Assembly (NCBI GenBank): GCA_021824145.1
Contig: JAKALM010000001.1
Coordinates: 1-64,000, forward strand
From: Bacteroidota bacterium
GTDB lineage: Bacteria > Bacteroidota > Ignavibacteria > Ignavibacteriales > Ignavibacteriaceae
DNA length: 64,000 bases
Direction of reading: 5' to 3'
Positions within the stretch are counted from its first letter, which is position 1. The number at the start of each line of letters is the position of its first letter. The position numbers were made by a program, and so were the translations under genes. The notes below the pieces were generated by a model. That model ran no database searches and was not told where the DNA came from. It saw nothing but the letters and a program-made list of their open reading frames with translations. Below, piece by piece: positions 42,408-54,563 of this stretch.

Positions 42408-45400
42408 TTATTTCAGCAATATCATCTTCTTGATAAGATTTATTCCTTGAGAATTTAACCTGTAAAAATAAATTCCGCTTGGAAGAACATTTCCTGAAGC
42501 ATCTTTTCCGTTCCAAATAAAATTATATCTTCCCGGTGTTAAGTATGAATTTACCGGAGTAGAAATTAATTCTCCCAAACAATTGAAGATTTCAACTTTC
42601 ACAAATCCGGATTTGGCAACGTCATATTCAATTGTGGTGGTTGGATTGAAAGGGTTCGGATAGTTATTGTATAAAGCAAATTTGGTTGGAATGTTATTGT
42701 CAATTTTATTTGGTTTAATCGAAGTTATGTTTGGATCATTATAAATTTCAACTTCATATAATGAATATCCCCATTGAGTTGCTCTTTTAATTCCGTAAAT
42801 TCTAACGTAGCGCGCATTTCCCTGCAAAACAATTTTTTCAGTTCCGCCTGAACCATTTGTAATGTGCGAAAGAGTTATCCAGGTAATGTCATCATTTGAA
42901 GTCTGCACTAAATATTCTTTGGCGTAAGCAGTTTCCCAAACCAATATCACTTCGTTGAACTGCTGCACTGATCCAAGGTCAACAATAATGTATTGCGGGT
43001 CGCTGAACTGCGAAGACCATCGTGTTGTTAAGTCGCCGTCAACTGCATTGCTTCCGCTGTAAGATGAATTTTCAATTGATGAAACCGTAACTAATTTTTT
43101 CAAAGCAAGATTAACCGGTGGAGTGTTGTAAACTTTTAAAACTTTTGATGCGGTATTGTTTGTGTCTGTGGTTTCAGAAATTATTCCGCCAATGTTTACA
43201 ACCGCTTGAACATTATAACTTCCTGTGTTAGCCGCAATCCAACTGTTGCTTCCATTGACAGCAGAATTGCCATATACAAGCGCCATTCCGCCTGCTGGAA
43301 TAGAATGAGTAAATTCTGTTGAAGTGCAAATTTCTTGTCCGTTTACACTAAAAGTTACGTTGTGAATTATTCCTTCCGGACTTGCGCCGGTTCCGCGGTT
43401 TATAATCGTTGCAAGAAATTGTACTGTATCGCCTTTAATAGGATAGGGAGGAACAGTATAAATGTTTGCAATTTTCAAATCCGGTTTCAAATCAGCTTGA
43501 GTAAGAGAGAAGTTTCCTGTTAAAGGAAGATTATCTGATGAACCTCCAACCATTACCGAAAAAGTTCCTGGATGAACTTTATATGCATTTGCAGTCTCAT
43601 CAAAATAATAAAGTTCGTTCGGACTTATTTGGAATGTTACTGTTTTAGTTTCTCCAGGTGCAAGATTAATTCTTTGAAATCCTTTTAATTGTTTTACCGG
43701 CATTGTAATGCTGGTGGTTGTATCGCTTAAATATAATTGAGCAACTTCATCGCCGCTTAATGAGCCGGTGTTAGTTACATCGGCGCTTACAGAAATGATT
43801 TGTCCCATTGGTGCAGATGCCGGAGTGATTTGCAAATTGCTGTAAGAAAAATTTGTGTAGCTCAATCCAAATCCGAAAGCGAATTGCGGAGTGAGATTCA
43901 TTTTATCAAACCAGCGGTAGCCGCAGCCGTAATCATCATCGTAGTTAAGATTGTAATCGGGAAGCTGCAAATCAGAGAGAGGCATTGTTACAGGCAATTT
44001 CCCGCCAGGATTATAATCGCCGAAAATTACATCAGCAATTGCGTTGCCGCCTTCTTGCCCAGGATAAAAGCCGTAAATCAATCCTTTAATATTTTGAATG
44101 CAGTCATTCAATCCGCAGATACCGCCGCTTTCAATAACACAAATTAAATTTTTATTTACCGAGCTTAATCTGTTGATTAAATTTTCCTGCTGGCCCGGCA
44201 AGTTTATTGATCCCCCCACTCGATCAAATCCTTCACCTTCTTGAGTTCCATCTAGTCCGCCGACGTAAATTACATAATCCGCCGTAGCAGCTTTGGAAAG
44301 TGCATCGGCAAATCCGGAAGTATCGCTGCTGTTTATATCGCATCCTTTAGAATATAAAACTTTTGCAGAACCAATTTTATTGATTAAGCCGTCAACTGGC
44401 GCGACAGAATAAAATGGAGTAACAAAGCTGCTTCCGCTTGCATCAGTTTGGCAGACTGCCGCGCTTGGACCAACAACTAATATTTTTTGAACTGTGTTTT
44501 TATTTAAAGGCAAAATGTTATTCTGATTTTTTAGTAAGACTAAACTTTCTCTTCCGGCTTGCAAGCATAGCTGCTGATGAGCAGTGCTGTTTACGTCAGC
44601 GGGATCGCCGGGTAAATATCCATCCATCATGCCTGCAAGTATTTTTGTGCGAAGAACTTTTCTAACAGCATCGTCGATTGTTGCTGTTGTAACTGAACCT
44701 CCGATAACAAGATTGTATAAATCAGTTTGATATTTCGAATCGCCCATATCAATATTGCATCCGGCATTGATTGCGTTCTGGCTGTTCCAGATCGATCCCC
44801 AATCAGAAACAACATAAAATGGAAATCCCCAATTGTTTCTTAATATTGTTGTGAGGAGATTATAATTCTCTGCGCACTTTTGTCCGTTAATTAAATTGTA
44901 AGCGTTCATTACGGAAAAAGCTCCGCCGTCCTGCACTGCCGATCTGAAATTCAAACCAAACTCTTCCATCAAATTTCTTTGACTGATAATAACATTGTTA
45001 TTTGTGCGGTTATCTTCTTTTCCATTTGCGTTGTAATGTTTAGCTGTCGCCATACATCCAACACTTTGTGCGCCTTTAATTAGTGACGATGTAATTTGAG
45101 CCGTGAGATAAGAATCCTCGCCGCCACTTTCAGGGCTTCTCCCGTATCTTGGATCGCGGCAAATATCCATCGAAGGCCCGAGCATCTGATTTATTCCTTT
45201 GCCGCGAAATTCTTGTCCCATTGCCGCCCCAACTTGATTAATCAAATTCACATCCCACGTTGCCGCCATTCCGATGCTGACAGGAAAACTTGTGGCGTAA
45301 CCATTTCTTACTCCGTGCGGACCATCGGACATTATGATGCCGGGGATAGTTAAACGAGTATTATCTGTAGTATTAAATCCTCCTTCCTGGTGAAGCTGAA

Positions 45401-45551
45401 GAATTTTTTCCTGCAAAGTCATTTGTGAAATGATTTGAGTAATGCGGTCTTCAACTGACTGCGCATACAGAACAGAAGTAAAAAGGATTATTATGGAGAA
45501 AAAATTAATGATGAATTTACAAAAGCCTGATATACTCCCTGAGTATTTCAT
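42408..45551 (-). CDS. GH3 beta-glycosidase with T9SS sorting domain
   Basis: The 1047-aa protein has a signal peptide (1-30), GH3 N-domain (about 35-330) with predicted nucleophile Asp250 in VVSDWGSI, GH3 C-domain (about 350-560), fibronectin-III-like domain (about 590-670; QLKGFQRINLAPGETKTV), CARDB adhesion-like domain (about 690-800), F5/8 type-C carbohydrate-binding domain (about 815-950) and a type IX sorting tail (about 965-1047; YNNYPNPFNPTTTIEYDV). It is therefore exported through the type IX system and probably degrades beta-glucosides at the cell surface. Start ATG 45551; 289 bp upstream gap holds an AACCTTT/AAAGGTT inverted repeat at about 45688-45718. Confidence 0.95.
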   Translation of the reverse strand: MKYSGSISGFCKFIINFFSIIILFTSVLYAQSVEDRITQIISQMTLQEKILQLHQEGGFNTTDNTRLTIPGIIMSDGPHGVRNGYATSFPVSIGMAATWDVNLINQVGAAMGQEFRGKGINQMLGPSMDICRDPRYGRSPESGGEDSYLTAQITSSLIKGAQSVGCMATAKHYNANGKEDNRTNNNVIISQRNLMEEFGLNFRSAVQDGGAFSVMNAYNLINGQKCAENYNLLTTILRNNWGFPFYVVSDWGSIWNSQNAINAGCNIDMGDSKYQTDLYNLVIGGSVTTATIDDAVRKVLRTKILAGMMDGYLPGDPADVNSTAHQQLCLQAGRESLVLLKNQNNILPLNKNTVQKILVVGPSAAVCQTDASGSSFVTPFYSVAPVDGLINKIGSAKVLYSKGCDINSSDTSGFADALSKAATADYVIYVGGLDGTQEGEGFDRVGGSINLPGQQENLINRLSSVNKNLICVIESGGICGLNDCIQNIKGLIYGFYPGQEGGNAIADVIFGDYNPGGKLPVTMPLSDLQLPDYNLNYDDDYGCGYRWFDKMNLTPQFAFGFGLSYTNFSYSNLQITPASAPMGQIISVSADVTNTGSLSGDEVAQLYLSDTTTSITMPVKQLKGFQRINLAPGETKTVTFQISPNELYYFDETANAYKVHPGTFSVMVGGSSDNLPLTGNFSLTQADLKPDLKIANIYTVPPYPIKGDTVQFLATIINRGTGASPEGIIHNVTFSVNGQEICTSTEFTHSIPAGGMALVYGNSAVNGSNSWIAANTGSYNVQAVVNIGGIISETTDTNNTASKVLKVYNTPPVNLALKKLVTVSSIENSSYSGSNAVDGDLTTRWSSQFSDPQYIIVDLGSVQQFNEVILVWETAYAKEYLVQTSNDDITWITLSHITNGSGGTEKIVLQGNARYVRIYGIKRATQWGYSLYEVEIYNDPNITSIKPNKIDNNIPTKFALYNNYPNPFNPTTTIEYDVAKSGFVKVEIFNCLGELISTPVNSYLTPGRYNFIWNGKDASGNVLPSGIYFYRLNSQGINLIKKMILLK

Positions 45552-45840
45552 TTTTTACCCTGCAAGATTGACTTACGAATAATCTAGATTAAATTAGAGA
45601 TTCATAGGAAACTCTATAAATAAATCTTTCAATAATCAGACCACCAAGTCAGGATGGTTTTGTTCAAATTATAAAGTAAAAACCTTTATTGTCATTCAAA
45701 TTGAAAACGAAAGGTTGTAAGAAAATTTAACTGAGAAAAGAAAACGAAAATTTTATTAAAATGATAAGTGGAGTTTTATCAAAATTATAAAGATGAAAAG
45801 TTCAGATGTATTCTAAAAGTAAAATCAACTGAAGAAAATT

Positions 45841-46431
45841 TTATTTATCAACGATATGGTTACTAATAAATTTATTTTTTAGTAATTCCCACAAGTCAAA
45901 TCCCAAACCTAATCCAAGGCCCATTAGAGCGCCGATTTGTGCGTAACTAAAAATTACTATCCAAGTATTTTCATAAATAAAACCGCTGAATATATTGTGT
46001 AGAGTCATGAGAAGAGATCCAACCAATAAATTAATTATGGCATAAATGAACGAAAAACCAAATGCACGCAAGAATAAAATTAATGTTTTATATTTTTCAA
46101 TAAAGATTAGATATAGCTTTACTGATAAGAATAAACTAAAAAAGAAAAATACATCTCTCGTTATAAACCAAAGCAAAAAATGTTTTGCTTCAAAAGTTAT
46201 TATATATAAGAAAACAATAATCAAAAAGAATAACAACTGTTTGCTTAATTGTTTTTTTATATAAACAAGAAATATAGCTCCTATCAATCCATTAAGAACA
46301 AATTGAAAAGTCCACCGATATGGCGAGAAAATTTTTCCCTGAAAAAATAAATAACCGATGATAACACTTCCAAGAAAGCAGAAGAGGACAGAAGCAGCAA
46401 AATCAATAACGAAAGTTTTCTTAGTTTCCAT
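45841..46431 (-). CDS. Multi-pass membrane protein, unknown function
   Basis: A 196-aa protein with about five or six predicted transmembrane helices, rich in Phe and Leu, ending in a Gly-rich helix (MGLGLGLGFDLWEL) and basic tail. No recognised family or active-site residues. It lies 47 bp downstream of the SSS symporter, same strand, so it may be the last gene of that operon. Function unknown. Confidence 0.7.
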   Translation of the reverse strand: METKKTFVIDFAASVLFCFLGSVIIGYLFFQGKIFSPYRWTFQFVLNGLIGAIFLVYIKKQLSKQLLFFLIIVFLYIITFEAKHFLLWFITRDVFFFFSLFLSVKLYLIFIEKYKTLILFLRAFGFSFIYAIINLLVGSLLMTLHNIFSGFIYENTWIVIFSYAQIGALMGLGLGLGFDLWELLKNKFISNHIVDK

Positions 46432-46478
46432 TTTACCCCCGAAATTGCTGAAAAATATTTTTAACTTAACCCAATTAT

Positions 46479-47933
46479 TTATGATATTGTTTTAGTCTCT
46501 CTATCTGATAAAGCATTAAGAAGTCCGCCAACTAATAAAGTTGCGGCAACACCGATCATTGTGTACCAGGTCCACGCAACCAGTTTGAGAGAAATGACAG
46601 TAATCATTATAAAAATTCCGGCAACGAAACCCGCGAGCGCATCTTCTTGCCGCGCTTTCTTAACGAATATTCCCAAAAGAAATGTTCCAAGCAGTCCGCC
46701 GTAAGTAAATGAAGCGATGCTAAGCGCAACCTCAACAACTGCACGTGGAATTGCGATAAAGAAATTTGCAGCGAGCACCAAAAGTCCGCCCCACATTAAA
46801 GTGAAAAGACGTGACATGCGTAATTGCTTTTTCTCATCATCATTTTTACCGAAGAACGGCATGTATAAATCGTGCATCGTAGAGGACGCAAGAGAACTCA
46901 TTGAACCGGAAAGTGTTCCAAGTGCGGCAGAGAAAAGCCCGGCAATTATTACTCCTCTTAATCCTGTCGGCAAAACATTAATGATGAACATCGGAAAAAC
47001 TTCATCTGATTTAACATTCATCGGTCCATAATACGCATAAAGCATAACGCCGACCATCATGAAAATTGCCATTTGAATTATGACAATTATTCCGCTTCCG
47101 ACAATTGCTTTTTGGCTGTCCTTCAAAGTTTTAGTTGTTAATAATCTTTGAACAATTAGTTGATCAGTCCCATGCGAAGCCATAGAAAGAAAAGCACCGC
47201 CAAGTAATCCTCCAAGCAAAGTATAAGGTTGATTGAAGAATCCTGCAATTCCTTTGTCAAATCCTAAATTTAAAACATTAAACTTACCGGTTGCGCTTGC
47301 TGCAGAAATAACGCTTGTCCAGCCATTTGGCAAAAGATGAAGAATGAAAATGCTTGATAAAATTGCACCGCCGAGATAAATAAACATCTGAATTACGTCT
47401 GTCCAGATTACACCCTTTACCCCACCGATGTAAGTATAAAGTAAAGCAATGCATGCAATAATGATAATAGCAGTTGGGTAACTTATATTTAACATCAGCT
47501 TTAGTGGAATTGATGTTGCAAAAAGTCTAACTCCATCAGCAGCCATTCTGGTAAATAAAAATACAATTGATGCGAACGATCTTGTTTTTCCACCAAATCT
47601 ATTTTCTAAAAATGTATAAGCTGTTTTTAAATCGCCTTTACTGTATGCAGGAAGAAATACTAATGCTATTATCGTTCGTCCGATTAAATATCCTAAGGTA
47701 ATTTGCAGAAAATTTAAATTGGTTAAGTAAGCGAGTCCGGGAATAGAGATGAAAGTTAACGTGCTAGTTTCAGTTGCTACAATTGAAAAGCAAACAGCCC
47801 ACCACGGGACAATTTTAGAGCCTAAGAAATAGTCTTTAACCGATTTTTGTTTTCCGCCAGAAACAATACCTATAGTAGCAATACCAATTAGGTATGCAAT
47901 TATTATTATATAATCTACAATGCTAATACCCAA
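46479..47933 (-). CDS. Sodium:solute symporter (SSS family)
   Basis: A 484-aa protein with about 13 transmembrane helices and the SSS pattern: VSGGKQKSVKDYFLGSKIVPWWAVCFSIVATETSTLTFI, then GGVKGVIWTDVIQM and the sodium-site segment GLFSAALGTLSGSMSSLASSTMHDLY. The family couples sodium uptake to sugar, carboxylate or amino-acid import. The substrate cannot be told from sequence; the sequence resembles the SglT/YidK-like branch. Nine base pairs after the STAS gene. Confidence 0.92.
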   Translation of the reverse strand: MGISIVDYIIIIAYLIGIATIGIVSGGKQKSVKDYFLGSKIVPWWAVCFSIVATETSTLTFISIPGLAYLTNLNFLQITLGYLIGRTIIALVFLPAYSKGDLKTAYTFLENRFGGKTRSFASIVFLFTRMAADGVRLFATSIPLKLMLNISYPTAIIIIACIALLYTYIGGVKGVIWTDVIQMFIYLGGAILSSIFILHLLPNGWTSVISAASATGKFNVLNLGFDKGIAGFFNQPYTLLGGLLGGAFLSMASHGTDQLIVQRLLTTKTLKDSQKAIVGSGIIVIIQMAIFMMVGVMLYAYYGPMNVKSDEVFPMFIINVLPTGLRGVIIAGLFSAALGTLSGSMSSLASSTMHDLYMPFFGKNDDEKKQLRMSRLFTLMWGGLLVLAANFFIAIPRAVVEVALSIASFTYGGLLGTFLLGIFVKKARQEDALAGFVAGIFIMITVISLKLVAWTWYTMIGVAATLLVGGLLNALSDRETKTIS

Positions 47934-47942
47934 AATATTGCC

Positions 47943-48290
47943 TTATTCTTTTTCCAGATCAGCAAAAGCTTCTTCCACGGTGCTGCACACCGGAAGTACG
48001 CGATCAAGTTGTGTTATTTTAATGAGCGAATGAACTTTTTCTGAGGGAGCTGCAAGGCGCATGCTTCCTTCAGAAGATTGGATAATTCGATTAGCAACAA
48101 GTAAGGCACTTAATCCCGAACTGTCGCAGGTTTCAACATCACTAAGATCAACAATTAATTTATTTATGCCTTCAACCTTTAAAAGAATTGTAAACTCACC
48201 TTTGACCAAACCTGAAATATTTGTATCGAGCCGTTTTTCATTCAACTTAAATATTGTTATGTCCCCAATACGCTTGGTCTCAAAATTCAT
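47943..48290 (-). CDS. STAS-domain anti-sigma factor antagonist-like protein
   Basis: A 115-aa STAS domain. The motif LIVDLSDVETCDSSGLSALLVANRI has the Ser (DSSG) phosphorylated in SpoIIAA-type partners. Such proteins are switched by serine kinases and phosphatases and bind anti-sigma factors; no kinase is in the window. The combination with the symporter gene is by position only. Confidence 0.9.
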   Translation of the reverse strand: MNFETKRIGDITIFKLNEKRLDTNISGLVKGEFTILLKVEGINKLIVDLSDVETCDSSGLSALLVANRIIQSSEGSMRLAAPSEKVHSLIKITQLDRVLPVCSTVEEAFADLEKE

Positions 48291-48299
48291 AAAATACCT

Positions 48300-48827
48300 T
48301 TAAAACATTTGTAAGCAATTTAACAAATTTTTATAAAAAATTTCAGGGTTATCTTCTGAATTTTCAATCTGCAAATTGTAATATTTATCAGAATTATTTT
48401 TCTTAAAACCAATTCTAACCTGTGCCCTAACCAAATTTGCTATCAAACTATAAAATAAATTTTCTTCTTTGTTCAGATCTAAGACCAAGTCAAATTCGTA
48501 TTCCTTTAATTTATTTCCGAATTCATTTGTAGGAAGATTTAATTTAGTAATGTCTTCCAACGTAAAATTGATAGAATGATTACGATATTTAATGGGAAGA
48601 AGATTAACTTGAAAATCTTTAGTGAACACAGTAATATCTTTGCTCAGTGTTTCAAAAAAATTAATAATGGAAAGAGCATGGTGAAAATAAATTTCATTAT
48701 CCGGCATAAGAATAAAAAACGAAACAGAATTTTTTAAGAAATTCGTATAAGATTGTTTTTTATAATCGTTTTTAATTTTTTTATTAACTATGATACGCGC
48801 GATCTTTAGTTTAATTGATTTCAGCAT
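48300..48827 (-). CDS. Unknown 175-aa protein, similar to a truncated glycosyltransferase-9-like fold
   Basis: A basic protein with segments (SFFILMPDNEIYFHHALSIINFF, FDLVLDLNKEENLFYSLIANLVRAQVRIGFKK) that resemble parts of heptosyltransferase-like (GT9) proteins and of DUF6913-type proteins found in Bacteroidota. The GT9 C-terminal catalytic half is absent. It overlaps nothing but is 9 bp from the STAS gene and 3 bp after ligA, so it is part of the same operon. Function unknown. Confidence 0.65.
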   Translation of the reverse strand: MLKSIKLKIARIIVNKKIKNDYKKQSYTNFLKNSVSFFILMPDNEIYFHHALSIINFFETLSKDITVFTKDFQVNLLPIKYRNHSINFTLEDITKLNLPTNEFGNKLKEYEFDLVLDLNKEENLFYSLIANLVRAQVRIGFKKNNSDKYYNLQIENSEDNPEIFYKNLLNCLQMF

Positions 48828-48830
48828 CTA

Positions 48831-50858
<2,028 letters not shown>

Positions 50859-51725
50859 TTAAAAATTTGGAGGAGTTGAAAGATATTTTAAACCGGTACT
50901 ATCAACAGAAATAAATTTAACTTCGTGTTTGCCACCAGTGAAGTTTAAATTTTTATTATCAAGCTTTAGTTGAACAGCAGCCGCATTGCCAATAATTATT
51001 TGAAAGTTTTTAAGAGCTTTAATTGCTTTTACCGCATGAGGTAAAAGTTTGTATTCTTCTGTTTTTGAGCCATCTAATAATATTTTAACCCATGAAGTGT
51101 CGTTTGTTTCAAGGATAAGTGAGAGGCTGTCGGAAGAAACAACAAAAATTGAATCTTTTTTTTGCGGTTCTGAAGTTTCCTGTGAATATCTTTCTAAGCT
51201 TTCACTTTGTACTTCTGAATAGGGTTTTTCTGTTACAACAATATCAGAACTTCCTTTAATAAAGGCAAAATATATTATAAGAAATACAATAACAATCCCC
51301 CCTCCAATTGCAGCCATCATCATATTTTTTTTGTCTATTTTAGAAGATCTTTCTGGCTGCTGACTACTTGCATCTTGAGTTTCAAATGAAGGAATATTTT
51401 GTGAGGAAGGCTGTTTTATTTTTAGTTCTTCTTTTTCGGGCTTTGGTTTTTTCTGTTCATCTTCGGTATTTCCAAATTCATCATATTGTTTACCCTTCTT
51501 AGCGGCTTCATATTTTTTGAATGAAATTTGTTCGTCTAATCCAACAAGTTTAAAATATTCTCTAAGAAAAGCTTTAACATAAAGTTCGGGCAAAAAATGG
51601 AAATTACCGTTTTCAATTGCTTCAAGAAATTTCAAATCAATTCTAGTTTTTGAGGCAATTTGTTCAAGTGTTAATTCACTTTTTATGCGGGCTTCCTTAA
51701 GTTCTTCAGAAAATTTATTTAACAT
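50859..51725 (-). CDS. RodZ-like helix-turn-helix membrane protein
   Basis: A 288-aa protein with a cytoplasmic HTH_25 domain (about 5-70; LEQIASKTRIDLKFLEAIENGNF), a charged linker, one transmembrane helix (about 135-157) and a periplasmic domain of the DUF4115 type (about 200-285; VSSDSLSLILETNDTSWVKILLDG). This is the architecture of RodZ, which links MreB to the elongation machinery. It is in the ligA operon, between rsmB and ligA. RodZ identity is likely; function in this organism inferred. Confidence 0.85.
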   Translation of the reverse strand: MLNKFSEELKEARIKSELTLEQIASKTRIDLKFLEAIENGNFHFLPELYVKAFLREYFKLVGLDEQISFKKYEAAKKGKQYDEFGNTEDEQKKPKPEKEELKIKQPSSQNIPSFETQDASSQQPERSSKIDKKNMMMAAIGGGIVIVFLIIYFAFIKGSSDIVVTEKPYSEVQSESLERYSQETSEPQKKDSIFVVSSDSLSLILETNDTSWVKILLDGSKTEEYKLLPHAVKAIKALKNFQIIIGNAAAVQLKLDNKNLNFTGGKHEVKFISVDSTGLKYLSTPPNF

Positions 51726-51766
51726 AGAATAAAACTATTGATAATTTCACAATTGTTATTTTACTA

Positions 51767-53131
51767 TTATTCTTCTTTCACAAGTTTTGCAGCAAAAGCT
51801 CCATCCATGTGATGCACATGAGGCAATGTTTGAATGCAACCGTTTTCATCAACAATTTCTTTTGTGAAATATTCAGATGCATTCTGAAGTTTAAATTCTG
51901 GATGATCATTTAGAAATTTTTTAACTAGTTCAAAGTTTTCTTCAGGTTCAATTGAACAAGTGCTGTAAACAACTACGCCGCCATTTTTAACTAACTTAGA
52001 TGCTTTGACAAGAAGTTCGTATTGAAGTTCATTAATTTTTCTAAGATCAAAAACATCTTTCTTCCATTTTATGTCAGGCTTTTTAGAAAGTGTTCCCGAG
52101 CCCAGGCAAGGTACATCGGCTAATACGCGGTCAAACTTAGAATCTTCAAATTCCAGTGCGTTTACTTCTATAGTCTTAACGCTTTTAATTCCAAGCCGTT
52201 CCATATTTTTACGCATAATATTTAATCGGCTTTCATATCGGTCTAAAGCTATAATTTCGCCCTCATCGTGAATAAGCCCAGCAATATAAGTCGATTTTCC
52301 TCCAGGGGCAGCACAAAGATCGAGGACTCTCATTCCAGGTTGTGCATCTAAAAGCCTGCAAGCAAGTCCTGCGCTTTCATCTTGCACATTGAAGAAACCT
52401 TGATTGTAATAATCCCAAGCAGTAATATTGGTAAGATTTTGAAGTTGGAAAAATTCCTGTAAATATTTTCCCTGAATAAATTTTAGATTAACAGAGTTGA
52501 GAAGTTGTTTAAATTCTTCGGGGTTAGTTTTAAGTGCATTAATTTTCAGAGTTAAATAAGGTTTTTCATTATTAGCTGTCAAAAGTTTTTCTGTCGCTTC
52601 TCGTCCAAATCGATCGAGATATCTTTTAACCATCCAAGAAGGGTGTGAATAATAAGCACATAAATAACCTATAAGATCTTCCTCTGGATCCGGATAGCGA
52701 ATAGCGTTTTTGCTTCTGATAATGTTCCGTAAAATTGCGTTTGTCAAATCGGCAGGTTTTTGTCCCTGTAACTTCTTAACAAATTCAACCGCTTCGTTTA
52801 CAATAGCGTGATCAGGAATCCGATCAAGAAACATAATTTGATATAAAGCTACCCTCAATCCGTTTTTAAGATTGGGAATTGCTTTAGAAAATTGTCCTTT
52901 ATAGAATCCATTTAAAACCCAATCAAGTCTTCCCATCCATCTAATAACGCCGTGAACAATTTCATACAGCAGTGCTTTGTCCTGACCACTTAATTCGCTG
53001 TTTCTCATTTCATTATCAAGGAGCTTTTCAAGATAAGCGTCGGTTCGTTCAACGCGATTTAAAATTTTGACTGCAAGTCCTCTTACGCCTTCGTATAAAT
53101 TTTCTACTTTATGTTCTTCAAGTAAAGTCAT
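51767..53131 (-). CDS. rsmB: 16S rRNA (cytosine(967)-C5)-methyltransferase RsmB
   Basis: The 454-aa protein has the N-terminal NusB-like domain (about 20-160) and a C-terminal methyltransferase with VLDLCAAPGGKSTYIAG and the two catalytic Cys of the m5C family, in DVPCLGSGTLSKKPD and VVYSTCSIEPEEN. It methylates C967 of 16S rRNA. It overlaps the upstream GlmU-family gene by one base (TAATG). Normal length. Confidence 0.95.
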   Translation of the reverse strand: MTLLEEHKVENLYEGVRGLAVKILNRVERTDAYLEKLLDNEMRNSELSGQDKALLYEIVHGVIRWMGRLDWVLNGFYKGQFSKAIPNLKNGLRVALYQIMFLDRIPDHAIVNEAVEFVKKLQGQKPADLTNAILRNIIRSKNAIRYPDPEEDLIGYLCAYYSHPSWMVKRYLDRFGREATEKLLTANNEKPYLTLKINALKTNPEEFKQLLNSVNLKFIQGKYLQEFFQLQNLTNITAWDYYNQGFFNVQDESAGLACRLLDAQPGMRVLDLCAAPGGKSTYIAGLIHDEGEIIALDRYESRLNIMRKNMERLGIKSVKTIEVNALEFEDSKFDRVLADVPCLGSGTLSKKPDIKWKKDVFDLRKINELQYELLVKASKLVKNGGVVVYSTCSIEPEENFELVKKFLNDHPEFKLQNASEYFTKEIVDENGCIQTLPHVHHMDGAFAAKLVKEE

Positions 53132-54390
53132 TAATAAGGATAACCTCTTTTTCTTCTTTCCTTTTTCGTTATATCGAAAACTTTTCTAAATAATTTTTCT
53201 TCCACATCGTGCATGGCTTTTTCTCTTCTTGCCATAACTCTTTTTGCTGTTTCAATACTTCTTTCCAAGTCGTATGTTGTAACAGCATCGCTGCCGCCCC
53301 AAGAAAATGAAGGGATATATTTATTTGGAAATCCAGCTCCAAAGACATTGCAAGAAAATCCAACAACTGTTCCAGTGTTGAACATTGTGTTTATTGCAGT
53401 CTTGGAATGATCGCCAATAATAAGTCCTAGAAATTGCGAACCGCTGTTTACAACTTCTCCATTTACATAAACTTTAACGCTTCCATAATTATTTTTTAAA
53501 TCGCTGCAATTAGTATCGGCACCAAGGTTAACCCAGCTGCCAAGATAGGCATGTCCAATAAATCCGGAGTGTTGTTTGTTTGTTAGCGGCAGGATAATCG
53601 AATCCTCGACTTCACCACCAACTTTAGAAATTTTTCCAATGCTGACATTTTCATAAATCCTTGCACAGCTTTTAATTTGGGCTGAATTTCCAAGATAAAC
53701 CGGGCCTTCTACCACGGCATTAGGAAATACAGTTGCGTTTTTGTCAATATATATTGGTCCTTCTGATGCATCTAAAATTGCGCCGGACTTTATTTGAGCG
53801 CCTTCTTCAATAAAAATATTTTCTTTTTCAATTAGGTGTGCACCTTCTAAAATTGTTCCGTTTAATCTATTTTTTTTCTTTGAAATTAAATACTCATAAT
53901 CAGAAATCAATTCATTGCCATTATTATTTATTAGGTCCCAAACGTATTCAATATTTTGTATCTCTATTTTTTCGATCGGCAGTCCGCTGAAATTTGCTTC
54001 GCTGAGAAGCTCATGCATATGACTTTTTACTTCATTTAATTTTTGGCCAGATACATGAGCTGCAACTATGGTTTCACCACTCATGTATAAAATATCTTTT
54101 TTGTTATTGAGTGGAATAATATCAGATAAGTTTTTAGGAGCTAAAATACTCCCATTTACAAATAAACATTCATCATCTTCAACATTATTTATTTCGATCC
54201 CGGGATTTTGAAATCTTAAAAGCGTTGTTAGATATGGCCTGCAGTGAAGAGAATATTTTATACCGGGATAAGCTCTTAGTATTTTTTCCCGCAGAGTATT
54301 TATACCGCATACCAAGTCATAAGTCGGCCTTGAGAAAATTAATGGCTCAAGCTTTTCGTAATTGATATCTTCGAATATGCAAACCTGCAT
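53131..54390 (-). CDS. GlmU-family nucleotidyltransferase-like protein, Bacteroidota type
   Basis: The 419-aa protein starts MQVCIFEDINYEKLEPLIFSRP, typical of the Bacteroidota GlmU-family proteins annotated as putative sugar nucleotidyltransferases. The C-terminal half has hexapeptide repeats (about 170-345), with SGFIGHAYLGSWVNLGADTNCSDLKNNYGSV and the SKTAINTMFNTGTVVG segment. It is distinct from the GlmU-like protein at 24893-26401. Upstream region includes no clear promoter. First gene of the rsmB-rodZ-ligA-STAS-symporter operon. Substrate unknown; an envelope precursor role is plausible. Confidence 0.8.
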   Translation of the reverse strand: MQVCIFEDINYEKLEPLIFSRPTYDLVCGINTLREKILRAYPGIKYSLHCRPYLTTLLRFQNPGIEINNVEDDECLFVNGSILAPKNLSDIIPLNNKKDILYMSGETIVAAHVSGQKLNEVKSHMHELLSEANFSGLPIEKIEIQNIEYVWDLINNNGNELISDYEYLISKKKNRLNGTILEGAHLIEKENIFIEEGAQIKSGAILDASEGPIYIDKNATVFPNAVVEGPVYLGNSAQIKSCARIYENVSIGKISKVGGEVEDSIILPLTNKQHSGFIGHAYLGSWVNLGADTNCSDLKNNYGSVKVYVNGEVVNSGSQFLGLIIGDHSKTAINTMFNTGTVVGFSCNVFGAGFPNKYIPSFSWGGSDAVTTYDLERSIETAKRVMARREKAMHDVEEKLFRKVFDITKKERRKRGYPY

Positions 54391-54492
54391 AATTTTATAT
54401 CTACTAATTTTTTATAAAATAATTTAATACTTTTTGCGGTAAGAAACTTGCGTGATTTGAACTTTAATAATTTTTTTAACTATGAAAAATCT

Positions 54493-54548
54493 CGCTGTTT
54501 AAAAATCAAAAAGCCAGTTAAGTCTGGCTCTTTAATTTCAAAACAGCG
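54493..54548 (-). terminator. Nested terminator of rpmE
   Basis: On the minus strand, AGCCAG (54512-54517) pairs with CTGGCT (54524-54529), followed by TTTTTG. An outer stem CGCTGTTT (54493-54500) with AAACAGCG (54541-54548) surrounds it. The inner hairpin with the T-tract is the terminator; the outer stem is unexplained. Confidence 0.7.
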
Positions 54549-54563
54549 GGAAAAACTGCAAAA

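Noticed and set aside
45552-45840. Regulatory inverted repeat AACCTTT/AAAGGTT before the GH3 gene
   Set aside because: Seven-base arms with a long spacer occur by chance in AT-rich DNA, and no promoter boxes are linked to it.
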